Origin: Bacteroidaceae bacterium
GTDB taxonomy: Bacteria; Bacteroidota; Bacteroidia; Bacteroidales; Bacteroidaceae
Reading direction: 5' to 3'
Length of the DNA: 64,000 nucleotides
NCBI GenBank assembly: GCA_024398495.1
Contig: JAKSJA010000005.1
Location: 23,801-87,800, forward strand
This document shows positions 43,345 to 54,246 of this stretch, piece after piece. Every line of letters begins with the position of its first letter. The first letter of the stretch is position 1. A program made the position numbers and the translations under genes. The notes under the pieces are model-generated. The model saw nothing but the letters and a program-made list of their open reading frames with translations, made no database searches and was not told the origin of the DNA.

Positions 43345-46300
43345 ACATAAGAATCTTTGTGGAGAAAAAAACACAGTTTCAGGTGGAGGCGGAAAGCCTG
43401 AAAAGAGAACTGAACGAGAGTCTGTCGCTGAACATTCAGACATTGCGTTGCCTGAATGTCTATGACCTGTTCGGCTTCACTCCGGAACTGTTGGAGAAAT
43501 GCAAATATACTGTATTCGGTGAGATTGTCACCGATGTGGTCAGTGAGGTGTCGCCTTGTGAAGAAGGCACGACAAAATATCTTGCCGTGGAATACCTGCC
43601 CGGACAGTTTGACCAACGGGCATCATCTGCTGTTGACTGCGTGCATCTCATAGACCCGAAGGCAGAGATAGACATCCGCAGCAGCCGACTGCTCATCTTC
43701 GACAGTGGTATCAGCGATGATGATATAGAGGCAGTAAGACATTATTATATCAATGCTGTAGAATCACGCGAGAAAGACCTCACCATACTGAGCAATGTGC
43801 AGAATGTAGAGGTGAAACCATCTATCATACTTAATGACTTTATCAAGATGTCCCCTGCACAGTATCCTGACTTCTGCAAGCAATGGGGGCTGGCAATGAA
43901 CGAAGACGACCTCCACGAGGTGGTGCAGTATTTCTGTAAGGAAAATCGTAACCCCACAGAGACAGAACTGCGTATTCTCGATACCTACTGGAGCGACCAC
44001 TGCCGACATACAACTTTCACCACAGAACTTACGAAGATAAGCATAGACGATTCGTTCATGAAAACAGAATTGGAAGAGTCGTTGCATCTGTATTATAAGA
44101 TAAGAAAAGAGTTAGGAAGGGAGGACAAGAGTTTATGCCTCATGGACCTCGCCACGATAGGGGCAAGGTATCTGAAGAAGATGGGCAAACTCGATGATTT
44201 GGAAGAAAGTGAAGAAAACAATGCCTGCAGCATATTTGTAGATGTAGATGTGGATGGGAATATGGAAAAATGGATTTTGCAGTTCAAGAACGAAACCCAT
44301 AACCATCCTACGGAGATAGAGCCGTTTGGCGGTGCATCGACATGTCTCGGCGGTGCAATCCGTGACCCTCTGTCTGGACGTGCTTACGTATATCAGGCAA
44401 TGCGTGTTACTGGTGCTGGCGACATCACAAAGCCCGTCTCGGAGACAATGCCGGGAAAACTTCCGCAGAAGGTGATAAGCAAGAAGGCAGCACATGGATA
44501 TTCCAGTTATGGCAACCAGATAGGACTTGCTACGACACACGTCCGCGAGATATACCATCCAGACTTTGTTGCCAAGCGTCTGGAGGTAGGTGCCGTAGTT
44601 GGTGCCGTGAAGGCAGAGAATGTGCGCAGGGAGACGCCTGTTGCAGGAGATGTCATCCTTCTCTTGGGAGGACGCACCGGACGTGACGGCATTGGCGGCG
44701 CAACAGGCAGTTCGAAGACTCACAAGACGGAGTCGCTGGAAACCTGCGGCAGTGAGGTGCAGAAAGGAAATGCACCGGAGGAGAGAAAACTGCAACATCT
44801 GTTCCGCCGACCGGAGGTGACGAGGATGATTAAGAAATCCAATGACTTCGGTGCCGGTGGCGTGAGCGTAGCCATAGGAGAACTTACCGACGGACTGGAT
44901 ATCTACCTCGACCGCATAAAGACAAAATATAAAGGTCTTACCCCTACGGAACTCGCTGTCAGCGAATCGCAGGAGAGGATGGCTGTCGTCATCGATGCTG
45001 CCGACAAGGACAAATTCGTGCGTTGCTGCAATGAAGAGAACGTGGAGGTGACTCATGTTGCCGACGTGAGAGATACCGGCAGGATGAGGATGTTCTATGA
45101 TGATGTAACTGTCGCCGACATTTCGCGCGAGTTCATAGACAGCGCGGGTGCAAAACATTATGCATCAGCAACAATAGGTGCGGTAAGTGATGAAGCACCG
45201 ATGAAGCAGGATGAGAGAGTTAAGGACGATCTCAATGTACGCTCTCAGCAGAATCTCATAGAGATGTTTGATTCTACCATAGGGCGTTCAACAGTACTCA
45301 TGCCATATGGTGGACACTACCAGCAGACACCAACGCAGGTATCGGTACAGAAACTGCCCGTTGACGGATATACGGACACAGCCAGTATCATGGCATATGG
45401 TTATGACCCTAAGATAAGCAAATGGAGTCCTTACCATGGTGCGGCATACGCTGTGATAGATGCCTGCACGAAGGTTGTTGCCGGCGGTGCAGACTGGAAA
45501 AAAATGCGTTTTTCTTATCAGGAATATTTTGAAAGGATGACAGACGACCCACATAGTTGGGGAAAGCCGTTGAGTGCCCTGTTGGGAGCTCTGAAGATGC
45601 AGGTGGAACTGGGACTGCCTTCAATAGGAGGCAAGGACTCCATGAGCGGTACTTTTGAACATATCAACGGACAACAAACCGAGAGCAGAGATGAGCTTGC
45701 TCAATCTATGCCGAGGTGCGACGGACGAAGACTGACAGTCAACGTGCCGCCGACACTCATTGCTTTCGGCGTTACCACCGTGAAGGCAGATGATGTCATC
45801 AGTCCGGAATTCAAACATGAGGGCAACAGACTCTATCTCATACGTCACACACCGAGAGAAAACTATATGCCGAACATTGAACAGTTGAAAGTAAACTGGG
45901 ATTTTGTTCTTGAAAAGATACACAGCAAAAAGATAGTGTCTGCATACGCACTTGGAGCCGGTGGGCTGACAGAAGCAATAGAGAAATGCAAGGCGGGAAA
46001 TGGAGTAAAATGTGAAATAGAAAATCCTCAATCCTCTAATTATCAATTATCTTATGGTAGCATACTTGTAGAATCGAATGAAGAACTGGTTTTTGATAAT
46101 GCAGTATATATAGGCTCAATAGTTGAGGAACATCCTTCTCTTCTACTGACTCAAGATAAACTTAATTCTGGAACTAGGGATAAGGGCGATATTACCATCA
46201 ACGACAGACATGTTGCTGCCACTGACGTAACCGTCTATCTTCCTGTATTCCCAGGAACAAACTGCGACTACGATACAGCAAAGGCATTCCGACATGCTGG

Positions 46301-47042
46301 AGCAAAGGTCTTTACCAGCGTGTTCCGCAATCTGACACCTGATGATGTACTCGACAGTATAACAGAGATGAAAGCCAACATAACAAAGGCAGACATCCTT
46401 GTCTTCTCCGGTGGTTTCTCCGTAGGAGATGAGCCAGACGGCAGTGGTAAGTTCATCGCCAACGTGATAAACAACAAGGACATTTCTGCATCAATAGAAG
46501 ACTTGTTGAAACGCGGAGGGTTGATATTGGGTATATGCAACGGTTTCCAGGCATTGGTAAAGAGCGGATTGCTGCCATACGGAAAGATAGGCAATGTCCA
46601 TCCAGACTCACCAACTCTCTTCCGTAACGATGTAAACCGTCATGTGTCAAGGATGGTGACTACGAAAGTAGCATCCATACAATCGCCGTGGTTGAGTTCT
46701 TATAAGGTTGGTGATCTGCATCAGATTGCAGTCAGTCATGGAGAAGGAAAGTTTGTTGTTGATGACAAGGAGGCATCTCGACTGTTTGAGAATGGGCAGG
46801 TTGCATTCCAGTATGCCGACCCTGACAGTGGCTCTCCTACACAGGAATGGCCATGGAATCCTAACGGTTCGCATCATGCCATAGAGGGTATCATCAGTCC
46901 TGACGGACAGATACTCGGCAAGATGGGACATTCTGAACGATGGGAAAAGAATTTATTCAAAAATATAAGTGGCGACTGTAATCAGGACATATTCCGTAAT
47001 GCAGTAGAATACATAAAAAAAAGAGGAAAAAGTGAAGAGTGA
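43341..47042 (+). CDS. purL: Phosphoribosylformylglycinamidine synthase, single chain, with in-frame repeat
   Basis: A 1233-residue enzyme converting FGAR, glutamine and ATP to FGAM. Visible are the N-terminal PurS-like region ([16 protein letters not shown]), the first synthetase half ([33 protein letters not shown]), the second half ([12 protein letters not shown]), and a C-terminal glutaminase with its Cys in GICNGFQ (near residue 1065) and His/Glu in the closing part, so glutamine use is intact. About 27 residues following GTFEH ([14 protein letters not shown] and on) interrupt a normally continuous conserved stretch leading to [17 protein letters not shown]; they are encoded by a form B repeat. 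A second possible insertion (residues about 893-903) resembles the A/T-rich gene-end words. Confidence 0.95.
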   Translation: MNIRIFVEKKTQFQVEAESLKRELNESLSLNIQTLRCLNVYDLFGFTPELLEKCKYTVFGEIVTDVVSEVSPCEEGTTKYLAVEYLPGQFDQRASSAVDCVHLIDPKAEIDIRSSRLLIFDSGISDDDIEAVRHYYINAVESREKDLTILSNVQNVEVKPSIILNDFIKMSPAQYPDFCKQWGLAMNEDDLHEVVQYFCKENRNPTETELRILDTYWSDHCRHTTFTTELTKISIDDSFMKTELEESLHLYYKIRKELGREDKSLCLMDLATIGARYLKKMGKLDDLEESEENNACSIFVDVDVDGNMEKWILQFKNETHNHPTEIEPFGGASTCLGGAIRDPLSGRAYVYQAMRVTGAGDITKPVSETMPGKLPQKVISKKAAHGYSSYGNQIGLATTHVREIYHPDFVAKRLEVGAVVGAVKAENVRRETPVAGDVILLLGGRTGRDGIGGATGSSKTHKTESLETCGSEVQKGNAPEERKLQHLFRRPEVTRMIKKSNDFGAGGVSVAIGELTDGLDIYLDRIKTKYKGLTPTELAVSESQERMAVVIDAADKDKFVRCCNEENVEVTHVADVRDTGRMRMFYDDVTVADISREFIDSAGAKHYASATIGAVSDEAPMKQDERVKDDLNVRSQQNLIEMFDSTIGRSTVLMPYGGHYQQTPTQVSVQKLPVDGYTDTASIMAYGYDPKISKWSPYHGAAYAVIDACTKVVAGGADWKKMRFSYQEYFERMTDDPHSWGKPLSALLGALKMQVELGLPSIGGKDSMSGTFEHINGQQTESRDELAQSMPRCDGRRLTVNVPPTLIAFGVTTVKADDVISPEFKHEGNRLYLIRHTPRENYMPNIEQLKVNWDFVLEKIHSKKIVSAYALGAGGLTEAIEKCKAGNGVKCEIENPQSSNYQLSYGSILVESNEELVFDNAVYIGSIVEEHPSLLLTQDKLNSGTRDKGDITINDRHVAATDVTVYLPVFPGTNCDYDTAKAFRHAGAKVFTSVFRNLTPDDVLDSITEMKANITKADILVFSGGFSVGDEPDGSGKFIANVINNKDISASIEDLLKRGGLILGICNGFQALVKSGLLPYGKIGNVHPDSPTLFRNDVNRHVSRMVTTKVASIQSPWLSSYKVGDLHQIAVSHGEGKFVVDDKEASRLFENGQVAFQYADPDSGSPTQEWPWNPNGSHHAIEGIISPDGQILGKMGHSERWEKNLFKNISGDCNQDIFRNAVEYIKKRGKSEE
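45664..45742 (+). repeat. Hairpin-core coding repeat, form B, copy 2 (inside purL)
   Basis: CAACGGACAACAAACCGAG, GCAGAG, ATGAGCTTGCTCAAT, CTATGCCGAGGTGCG, ACGGACGAAGACTGACAGTC. Almost identical to 16174-16190 joined to 16241-16302 in the alpha-2-macroglobulin gene, read in the same frame ([17 protein letters not shown]). Confidence 0.92.
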
Positions 47043-47754
47043 TTTGGTTTTCAATGGTAACGAGAAGAAGATATATGCTACAGACGAAGAGAATGTAGTA
47101 TTGATTCATTATACAGATACCATAACGTGTTATAACAAGGTAAAGAGAGCAAGGATACACAATAAGGGTATATACACGAACAAGATATCTGCATTGCTCT
47201 TTGACTACCTTCAAGAAAATGGTATCAGAACTCATTTTATCCGTCAGGTCAACGACCGTGACCAGTTGTGCCATAAGATAGAGATAGTACCAGTGGAAGT
47301 CGATGTTCACAATATCGTGGCAGGTACGATGGCACGTATTCTCGGACTGGAAGAAGGCAAGAAGTTGGATACTACCGTCATAGACCTGCGGTATAACAAT
47401 CAGAAACTTGGCAAACCGTTGATAAATGAGACAAGGGCAGTAGCGTTGGGATTGATGACGTTTGAGGAACTGAAAAATGTCACGCAGACAGCCATAAGGA
47501 TAAATGAGCTATTGAAACAGAAGTTTGAAGAAGTAGATATCATCCTCGTTGACATGAAACTTGAATTTGGCAGGGCAGCAGACGGGAACCTCATACTATC
47601 TGATGAGATAAGTCCAGACAGATGTCGTCTGTGGGACAAGACAACAGGAGAGAAACTGGATAAAGACCGTTTCCGTCATGACGAAGGTTCCATCACAGAA
47701 GCATACGCAAGAGTGTATGATGCGTTGAGTAAGAGTTTAAAGTTTAGAGTTTAG
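47032..47754 (+). CDS. SAICAR synthase-like protein, second copy with altered motifs
   Basis: A 240-residue PurC homologue beginning (GTG) 11 bp inside the end of purL. It keeps FNGNEKKIYATD, VPVEVDVHNIVAGT, LVDMKLEFG and DEISPDRCRLWDKTTGEKLDK. Compared with E. coli PurC, the VRN arginine is His and the KND...DP segment reads NNQKLGKP, so residues expected to bind nucleotide/metal or substrate are changed. It may be a divergent enzyme or a non-catalytic partner of the first PurC. The tail SLKFRV comes from a TTTAAAGTTTAGAG repeat. purF follows after 7 bp. Confidence 0.85.
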   Translation: MKSDLVFNGNEKKIYATDEENVVLIHYTDTITCYNKVKRARIHNKGIYTNKISALLFDYLQENGIRTHFIRQVNDRDQLCHKIEIVPVEVDVHNIVAGTMARILGLEEGKKLDTTVIDLRYNNQKLGKPLINETRAVALGLMTFEELKNVTQTAIRINELLKQKFEEVDIILVDMKLEFGRAADGNLILSDEISPDRCRLWDKTTGEKLDKDRFRHDEGSITEAYARVYDALSKSLKFRV

Positions 47755-47757
47755 AGA
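47735..47757 (+). repeat. TTTAAAGTTTAGAG gene-end word (purC copy 2)
   Basis: AGTTTAAAGTTTAGAGTTTA encodes the end of the second PurC. AGTTTAAAGTTTAGAGGCTT ends folD (55081-55100), and TTTAAAAGTTTAAAGGTTTA follows pyrC (56154-56175). Confidence 0.7.
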
Positions 47758-47761
47758 GACG

Positions 47762-49117
47762 ATGAGTATATTTGGAGTATATAATGTTTCACAGGCATCC
47801 ACCATACTTTATTATGGTCTTCATGCTCTACAGCATCGAGGACAGGAGGGTGCGGGGATTGTTACCGTAGATGAGACAGAACATTTTGCACGTTTCCGTG
47901 GTATGGGACTTGTCAGTGAGGTGTTCAATAAACAAAATCTGGCAACCCTTTGTGGCAGGATGGGTATTGGTAGCGTGTTATATGCCAATAAGAGCAAAGG
48001 AGGACTGAATAATGTACCACCGTTGTTCTTTCATCATCATTCCGGTGATTTCTCTATTGCCAGTGATGGGAATCTTGTCAATGCCCGTCAGATTGTTGAT
48101 TATCTGGAAAACAAAGGTGGACTTTTTCAAACAGCGACAGACTGCGAACTGATTGCCCATCTCATAAAGAAAGAGGGTGGTGAAGACAGGATAAACAATC
48201 TGAAAGATGCGCTCAATATGATGGAAGGAGGTTTTACTTTCATCATTATGACAAAAAATCGTCTGTACGCAGTAAGAGACAAATACGGATTGAAACCTCT
48301 CGTCATAGGCTCTCTCGGTGACGGATATGTGGTGGCAAGTGAGAGTTGTGCTTTTGACCTCATCGGTGCAACACTGATTCGTGATGTGGCTCCCGGTGAA
48401 GTTATCTGCATAGACAGTAAGGGGCTGCGCAGCAGTCGTTATTCACAGTTCCAACGTCATAAGATGTGTGCCATGGAATATATCTATCTCGCCCGTCCCG
48501 ACAGTGATATAGATGGATGCAACGTACATGCTTACAGAAAAGAGTCAGGACGCAGGCTGTTTCAGGAATGTCCGGCAGATGCAGACATCGTTGTCGGAGT
48601 GCCAGACTCCAGTCTTAGTGCCGCTATGGGATACAGTGAGGCAAGCGGTATCCCGTATGAGATGGGATTGCTGAAAAACAAATATGTAGGCAGAACATTT
48701 ATCCAACCATCTCAGGAGATGAGAGAAAAAGGAGTCAAGATGAAACTGTCTGCGGTACGCAGTATAGTCAGAGATAAGAGGATAGTCCTTGTAGATGATT
48801 CCATTGTCCGTGGTACCACATCATTGCAGATCGTGAGGTTGTTGAGAGATGCAGGTGCGAAAGAGGTGCACGTAAGGATAGCAAGTCCGATGATGACACA
48901 TCCGTGTTTCTATGGTGTTGATACCTCTACAGTAGAAGAACTGTTATGTGCAGGAAGAACACTTGATGAGGCTTGTAATTATATAGGAGCAGATTCTTTA
49001 GGTTTTCTTTCCTCTCCATCAACAAACAGATCTTGTCATGCTAAAGCAGATTTATGTCAGGCTTGTTTTACGGGAGAATATCCAACGGTATTGTATGATT
49101 TCGAAACAGAAGAGTAA
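47762..49117 (+). CDS. purF: Amidophosphoribosyltransferase with a degenerate glutaminase domain
   Basis: A 451-residue PurF homologue, which makes phosphoribosylamine from PRPP. The phosphoribosyltransferase half is normal: [26 protein letters not shown] and the PRPP motif [13 protein letters not shown] near residues 342-354. The N-terminal Ntn-glutaminase half is not: the protein starts MSIFGVYN where active enzymes have CGIFGV, so the nucleophilic Cys is missing; the GHVRYS arginine is Leu (GSVLYA); and the HNGN oxyanion Asn is Asp (SDGN). No in-frame upstream Cys exists. It would have to use ammonia or depend on another glutaminase. It ends 7 bp before purM. Confidence 0.92.
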   Translation: MSIFGVYNVSQASTILYYGLHALQHRGQEGAGIVTVDETEHFARFRGMGLVSEVFNKQNLATLCGRMGIGSVLYANKSKGGLNNVPPLFFHHHSGDFSIASDGNLVNARQIVDYLENKGGLFQTATDCELIAHLIKKEGGEDRINNLKDALNMMEGGFTFIIMTKNRLYAVRDKYGLKPLVIGSLGDGYVVASESCAFDLIGATLIRDVAPGEVICIDSKGLRSSRYSQFQRHKMCAMEYIYLARPDSDIDGCNVHAYRKESGRRLFQECPADADIVVGVPDSSLSAAMGYSEASGIPYEMGLLKNKYVGRTFIQPSQEMREKGVKMKLSAVRSIVRDKRIVLVDDSIVRGTTSLQIVRLLRDAGAKEVHVRIASPMMTHPCFYGVDTSTVEELLCAGRTLDEACNYIGADSLGFLSSPSTNRSCHAKADLCQACFTGEYPTVLYDFETEE

Positions 49118-49124
49118 AAGAAAT

Positions 49125-50129
49125 ATGGCAAAAAGTTACGAACAGTCAGGAGTGAGATTGGAGTCAGGGTACGAAGTGGTGAGACGAATAAAATCACATG
49201 TGGCTTCAACAGACAGACTTGGTACTATGGGGAACATCGGTTCGTTTGGCGGAATGTTCGACCTGTCAGCATTGAAAGTAAAGGAACCAGTGTTGGTAAG
49301 TGGTACGGATGGTGTCGGTACAAAACTGAAACTTGCTTTCAAACTGGACAAACATGATACTATAGGTATAGATGCTGTGGCAATGTGTGTCAATGATGTG
49401 TTGGCACAAGGTGCAGAACCGTTGATATTTCTTGATTATATTGCCATAGGACATAATATTCCTTCAAAAGTGGAAGCAATAGTTAGCGGCGTGGCAGAAG
49501 GATGCCGTCAGGCAGGGTGTGCCCTTGTTGGTGGAGAGACAGCAGAAATGCCAGGTATGTATGCTGATGGTGAGTATGACATTGCAGGCTACACCACAGG
49601 CGTAGTGGAAAAGTCGAAACTCATTGATGGAAAAAATGTTTCTGAAGGTGATGTCTTGTTGGGGATAGCATCAAGTGGAGTACACAGTAATGGTTTCAGT
49701 CTTGTTAGGAAAATTTTGGAAGACAATAATCTGTATGATGACAGGGAACTACTGAAATTGTTGCTTACCCCAACGAAGATTTACGTAAAGCAGGTGCTGG
49801 ACGTAATTCGTCAATGTGAAGTGCATGCTGTTTGCCATATCACAGGAGGAGGCTTCGATGAGAATATCCCTCGTGTACTGAAAGAAGGACAGAGCGTAGA
49901 GATAAAAGAAGGAACATGGACAATTCTTCCTATTTTCCGTTTTCTTGAAGAAAAAGGAAACATACCACATCGCGAGATGTTCAATATCTTTAATATGGGC
50001 ATAGGGATGATTGTCGTGATGCCGGAAAATGAAGCGGAAAAAGCACAGAAGATTTTGAATTCATACGGAGAGGAATCAAACATAATAGGTAAGGTGATAA
50101 AAGGAAATGGTATTACAATTGAAAATTGA
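49125..50129 (+). CDS. purM: Phosphoribosylformylglycinamidine cyclo-ligase
   Basis: A 334-residue AIR synthase closing the imidazole ring from FGAM with ATP. Landmarks: [59 protein letters not shown] and [12 protein letters not shown]. The start MAKSYEQSG follows purF by 7 bp and gives the usual length. The last codons (GITIEN) and the following 20 bp are an AATTGAAAATTGATAATTGA repeat. Confidence 0.95.
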   Translation: MAKSYEQSGVRLESGYEVVRRIKSHVASTDRLGTMGNIGSFGGMFDLSALKVKEPVLVSGTDGVGTKLKLAFKLDKHDTIGIDAVAMCVNDVLAQGAEPLIFLDYIAIGHNIPSKVEAIVSGVAEGCRQAGCALVGGETAEMPGMYADGEYDIAGYTTGVVEKSKLIDGKNVSEGDVLLGIASSGVHSNGFSLVRKILEDNNLYDDRELLKLLLTPTKIYVKQVLDVIRQCEVHAVCHITGGGFDENIPRVLKEGQSVEIKEGTWTILPIFRFLEEKGNIPHREMFNIFNMGIGMIVVMPENEAEKAQKILNSYGEESNIIGKVIKGNGITIEN

Positions 50130-50147
50130 AAATTGATAATTGACAGT

Positions 50148-51680
50148 ATGAAAAGAGCATTAGTAAGTGTTAGTGATAAAAGTGGACTTGTTGAATTTGT
50201 CAAAGGGTTGACAAAAGAAGGATGGCAGATAATTGCTACCGGTGGTACGCAGAAATTGTTGGAACAATCTGGAATACACACCGTGGGAATAAGCGAGGTC
50301 ACGGGTTTTCCAGAGATTTGTGATGGACGTGTGAAGACATTACACCCAAAAGTGCATGGAGCATTGTTGGCACGAAGAGATGAACCATCACATCTGCAGG
50401 CATTGAAAGATAATGGCATTGAGTTCATAGATATGGTATGTGTCAATCTTTATCCTTTCCGTCAGACTATTGCAAAGGAGAATGTTACGATGGCAGATGC
50501 TATAGAGAATATTGATATAGGCGGTCCTTCAATGTTGCGTAGTGCAGCAAAAAACTATAAGGATGTGACGGTGGTGTGTGACCCTGCAGATTATGAGAAT
50601 GTGCTTCATGAAATACAGGAGAATGGAAATACTCTTGAGGATACACGTCTGAAACTGTCGGCAAAGGCTTATACGCATACTGCAGAATATGACATGTGCA
50701 TATCTTCGTTCATGAGGGATAAGGCTGGGTTGGATGAAAAACTGTTTTTGGAATTTGACATCAAACAGGAGTTGCGTTATGGAGAAAATCCACACCAGAC
50801 AGCAAAATTCTATAAATCAATGTGTGATGTTCCTTTCTCTCTTGCTTCTGCAGAACAGTTGCAGGGCAAAGAAATGTCGTACAACAACATACAGGATGCT
50901 AATGCTGCTCTCAATATAGTTCGTGATTTCAGCGAACCGTTTTGTGTCGCACTTAAACATATGAATCCATGTGGGGCAGCCATAGGCAAGACTATAGAAG
51001 AGGCTTGGCAGAAAGCATACGAGAGTGATAAGGTGAGCATATATGGCGGAATCGTTGTCTGCAACCGTGAGATAACGAAAGAAGTGGCAATGGGAATGAA
51101 ACCTATATTCCTCGAAATAGTAATGGCACCTTCTTTCTCGGCAGAGGCAATGGGGATTCTGTCATCGAAGAAAAACCTGCGCGTGCTGAAAGTAGATATG
51201 AGCAGGGATACAACAGTTCGTGAACAATATGTGAGTGTAAATGGCGGCCTTCTTGTACAGCAGTTGGATATGAAGACCGTCACGATAAATAAGGATATGT
51301 GTGTTACGGATAAAAAGCCGGAAGATGCTCTGATGGATGATATACAATTTGGCTGGAACATCGTAAAACATGTAAAGTCCAACGCTATTGTCGTGGTGAA
51401 AGATGGACATACGCTTGGTGTTGGTGCTGGTCAAATGAATCGTGTCGGCTCAGCAGAGATTGCTTTGGAACAAGCAAATAAGGCAGGTGAAGATGAAAAT
51501 CTTATTCTCGCTTCTGATGGATTTCTTCCGTTTGATGATACCGTTACACTTGCTGCAAAATACGGGGTGACAACGATTGTGGAGCCAGGTGGAAGTATTC
51601 GTGATGAAGACTGTATAAAAAAAGCTAACGAATTAGGTATCTGTATGCTATTTACAGGTACACGTCATTTCAAACATTGA
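50148..51680 (+). CDS. purH: Bifunctional AICAR transformylase / IMP cyclohydrolase
   Basis: A 510-residue two-domain enzyme: an N-terminal MGS-like cyclohydrolase (MKRALVSVSDKSG, ATGGTQKLLE, CDGRVKTLHPKVHG) and a C-terminal AICARFT domain (RYGENPHQTA, NAALNIVRDF, KHMNPCGAAIG, SDGFLPFDD, PGGSIRDEDCI). It finishes IMP synthesis using 10-formyl-tetrahydrofolate, which FolD in the same cluster helps to supply. The ATG chosen leads straight into the conserved N-terminus. Confidence 0.96.
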   Translation: MKRALVSVSDKSGLVEFVKGLTKEGWQIIATGGTQKLLEQSGIHTVGISEVTGFPEICDGRVKTLHPKVHGALLARRDEPSHLQALKDNGIEFIDMVCVNLYPFRQTIAKENVTMADAIENIDIGGPSMLRSAAKNYKDVTVVCDPADYENVLHEIQENGNTLEDTRLKLSAKAYTHTAEYDMCISSFMRDKAGLDEKLFLEFDIKQELRYGENPHQTAKFYKSMCDVPFSLASAEQLQGKEMSYNNIQDANAALNIVRDFSEPFCVALKHMNPCGAAIGKTIEEAWQKAYESDKVSIYGGIVVCNREITKEVAMGMKPIFLEIVMAPSFSAEAMGILSSKKNLRVLKVDMSRDTTVREQYVSVNGGLLVQQLDMKTVTINKDMCVTDKKPEDALMDDIQFGWNIVKHVKSNAIVVVKDGHTLGVGAGQMNRVGSAEIALEQANKAGEDENLILASDGFLPFDDTVTLAAKYGVTTIVEPGGSIRDEDCIKKANELGICMLFTGTRHFKH

Positions 51681-51687
51681 AAATGCG

Positions 51688-52926
51688 ATGAAGAAAGTTC
51701 TGGTCATAGGAGGTGGCGGAAGAGAACATGCTATTGTGGATGCCTTGTCTCATTCACCACAAGTGGGAAAGATATATTGTGCGCCTGGTAATGCTGGCAT
51801 TGCACAACTGGCAGATTGTGTGGATATAAAAGACGACGATGTAAATGCGTTGAAATCTTTTGCGTTGGCACACGACATTGATCTTACTGTTGTTGGCCCG
51901 GAGGTGGCATTGTCCGTAGGTGTTGTGGATGAATTCCGTAATGCTGGTTTAAAGATATTTGGGCATACTATGTCAGCGGCGCGTATAGAAAGCAGTAAAG
52001 AGTTTGCTAAAGAACTGATGATGAGACATGGTATTCCTACGGCATCATACAGGAGTTTTTCTGACTACGAAGAGGCTTTGAAATATGTGCATTCCAATAC
52101 TTTTCCAATGGTATTGAAATATGATGGACTTGCAGCAGGAAAAGGTGTGGTAATCGCAAGTACGATAGATGAAGCAGAGCAAGCCCTGAAGGATATGTTG
52201 CTTGATAAGAGTTTTGGTAAAGGAAGTGTTGTAATAGAAGAATATCTGGAAGGACCGGAATTTTCATTTATGTGTTTTGTAAACGATAGAGAGGTGCTGC
52301 CGATGCCATTGGCGCAGGACCATAAACGGGTATTTGATGAGGATAAAGGTCCTAATACAGGTGGTATGGGAGCATATACAGGACTTGACTTTATTTCATT
52401 GAAGGATAGAGATTATGCTTTTCATGAGATAATGTGTAAGGCCGCAATGGCAATGGCTGATGAAGGATTACCATTGACAGGAGTACTATATGGAGGTCTT
52501 ATGAAGACACAGAATGGAATAAAAGTCATAGAGTTCAATGCACGTTTCGGTGACCCTGAAACGGAAGTCGTGTTGCCTCTTATTAAAACGGATATTTTTA
52601 AAATCTTCTCTTTTGATTTTTCGGAGTGTGAATGGAACAACACATATTCGTTAGGGGTGGTGATGGCATCAAAAGGTTATCCGACAGAATATAAAAAAGG
52701 TTTTGAAATTGATGGCATAGATGAGGTGTCAATAAAATCCTATCATATGGGAACGAAGATTGGCGATGACGGAAAGATAGTGACTGCTGGTGGTCGTGTG
52801 TTGATGCTTGTTGCTTGTGGTGATGACCTTCAAAATATTAGAAAACAGGTTTATTCGGAGTTGAATAAAATAAGGTGTTCGAATTTATTTTTCCGCTCTG
52901 ATATAGCAAAGCAATATAAATCCTAA
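51688..52926 (+). CDS. purD: Phosphoribosylamine-glycine ligase
   Basis: A 412-residue ATP-grasp enzyme joining glycine to phosphoribosylamine. Landmarks: VLVIGGGGREHAIVDAL, VVGPEVALSVG, LKYDGLAAGKGVV, EYLEGPEFSFMCF, AQDHKRVFDEDKGPNTGGMGAY and EFNARFGDPETEVVLPL. It follows purH by 7 bp. It would use the product of the neighbouring PurF immediately. Confidence 0.96.
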   Translation: MKKVLVIGGGGREHAIVDALSHSPQVGKIYCAPGNAGIAQLADCVDIKDDDVNALKSFALAHDIDLTVVGPEVALSVGVVDEFRNAGLKIFGHTMSAARIESSKEFAKELMMRHGIPTASYRSFSDYEEALKYVHSNTFPMVLKYDGLAAGKGVVIASTIDEAEQALKDMLLDKSFGKGSVVIEEYLEGPEFSFMCFVNDREVLPMPLAQDHKRVFDEDKGPNTGGMGAYTGLDFISLKDRDYAFHEIMCKAAMAMADEGLPLTGVLYGGLMKTQNGIKVIEFNARFGDPETEVVLPLIKTDIFKIFSFDFSECEWNNTYSLGVVMASKGYPTEYKKGFEIDGIDEVSIKSYHMGTKIGDDGKIVTAGGRVLMLVACGDDLQNIRKQVYSELNKIRCSNLFFRSDIAKQYKS

Positions 52927-52962
52927 GTAAAGATAATTAGAATTAAAACAATAAATAAAATT

Positions 52963-54174
52963 ATGGTAACAATTGGAACTCCATTGAAAAAGGTCGCAAA
53001 GAAAGCTCTTCTCTGTGGCTCTGGTGAACTGGGAAAAGAGATTGCAATAGAACTGCAACGTTATGGCGTTGAGGTCGTAGCTCTGGATAAGTATGAAAAT
53101 GCTCCAGCAATGCAAATTGCACATAGAAGCTATGTGTTTTCAATGCTTGATGGGGAAAAATTACGTGAGGTTATTGAAAAAGAACAGCCTGACATCATTA
53201 TTCCTGAGGTGGAGGCTATAGCGACACCTACGCTTGTACAACTGGAGAAAGAGGGATACAATGTAATCCCTACTGCTAATGCTGCGTTTCTTACGATGAA
53301 CAGGGAAGGGATACGCCGTCTGGCAGCAGAAGAACTGAAACTGCCTACCACTATGTATGAGTTTGCGGACACATACGAGGAGTTTCGCAAGGCTGTTGAA
53401 AATATTGGAATTCCGTGTGTCGTGAAACCTATAATGAGTTCATCAGGGCATGGACAGAGTACGATAAAGAAGGCTGAGGATATCGATGCCTCTTGGAAGA
53501 TTGCACAAGAAGGTGGTCGTGCCGGTGGTGGACGTGTCATTGTGGAGAAATTCGTAGATTTTGATTATGAGATAACATTGCTTACAGTCCGTCACAGTGC
53601 TGGAACGACAACTCTGGAGCCGATAGGACATCATCAGGTGGATGGTGACTATCGGGAGTCATGGCAACCACAGGCTATGTCTGAAGTTGCAAAGGAGAGG
53701 GCAAGAGATATTGCCATTGCTATTACTGGAGCTCTTGGGGGCTATGGTATCTTCGGGGTGGAGATGTTCGTAAAGGGGGATGAGGTCATCTTTAGTGAGG
53801 TGTCGCCACGTCCGCATGATACTGGTATGGTTACGATGATTTCTCAGGACTTATCAGAGTTTGGTCTTCATGCTCGTGCAGTGCTGGGATTGCCGATACC
53901 GGAGATAAGGTTCTATGGCTCGAGTGCTTCCAAGGCTATCGTGATAAAGACAAAGCAGGATGGGAAAACTGTCACCGATGTGCAGTTCAGCAATCTTGAA
54001 AAGGTGGTAGAAGAACCGGGGGTCCAGATTCGCCTCTTTGGTAAGCCGGAGGTCACTGACCATCGTCGGTATGGGGTGATCCTTGCCACTGACGAAAATG
54101 TGGAGAAGGCTTTGGCTAAGGCGGAACGTGCATATTCTAAATTGGTTGTATCAGATAACGTCACTTTGATATAG
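52963..54174 (+). CDS. purT: Formate-dependent phosphoribosylglycinamide formyltransferase
   Basis: A 403-residue ATP-grasp enzyme formylating GAR with formate and ATP rather than formyl-folate. Typical wording: [72 protein letters not shown] and [11 protein letters not shown]. No purN is present in the cluster. Formate dependence suits a mixed-acid anaerobe. It is the last purine gene; a new promoter lies between it and folD. Confidence 0.95.
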   Translation: MVTIGTPLKKVAKKALLCGSGELGKEIAIELQRYGVEVVALDKYENAPAMQIAHRSYVFSMLDGEKLREVIEKEQPDIIIPEVEAIATPTLVQLEKEGYNVIPTANAAFLTMNREGIRRLAAEELKLPTTMYEFADTYEEFRKAVENIGIPCVVKPIMSSSGHGQSTIKKAEDIDASWKIAQEGGRAGGGRVIVEKFVDFDYEITLLTVRHSAGTTTLEPIGHHQVDGDYRESWQPQAMSEVAKERARDIAIAITGALGGYGIFGVEMFVKGDEVIFSEVSPRPHDTGMVTMISQDLSEFGLHARAVLGLPIPEIRFYGSSASKAIVIKTKQDGKTVTDVQFSNLEKVVEEPGVQIRLFGKPEVTDHRRYGVILATDENVEKALAKAERAYSKLVVSDNVTLI

Positions 54175-54183
54175 ATTGTAAGA

Positions 54184-54214
54184 ATTGTTATTTGTGGAAA
54201 AATAGTTATTTTTG
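54184..54214 (+). promoter_or_regulatory. Candidate internal promoter before folD
   Basis: ATTG at 54184-54187, a 19-bp gap, and TATTTTTG at 54207-54214 (TAnnTTTG). This could drive the folD-pyr part of the cluster separately from the purine part. Confidence 0.55.
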
Positions 54215-54246
54215 TAACGAAAACTCTAAACTATTAAACTCACAAT

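Noticed and set aside
44133-45158. Long open frame (341 codons) opposite purL
   Set aside because: It is antisense to conserved purL motifs, with composition typical of a reverse-strand shadow.
47735-47765. Alternative upstream start of purF that might restore the catalytic Cys
   Set aside because: The in-frame codons upstream (Ser, Leu, Glu, Phe, Arg, Glu, Thr) contain no Cys, and two other glutaminase residues are changed anyway.
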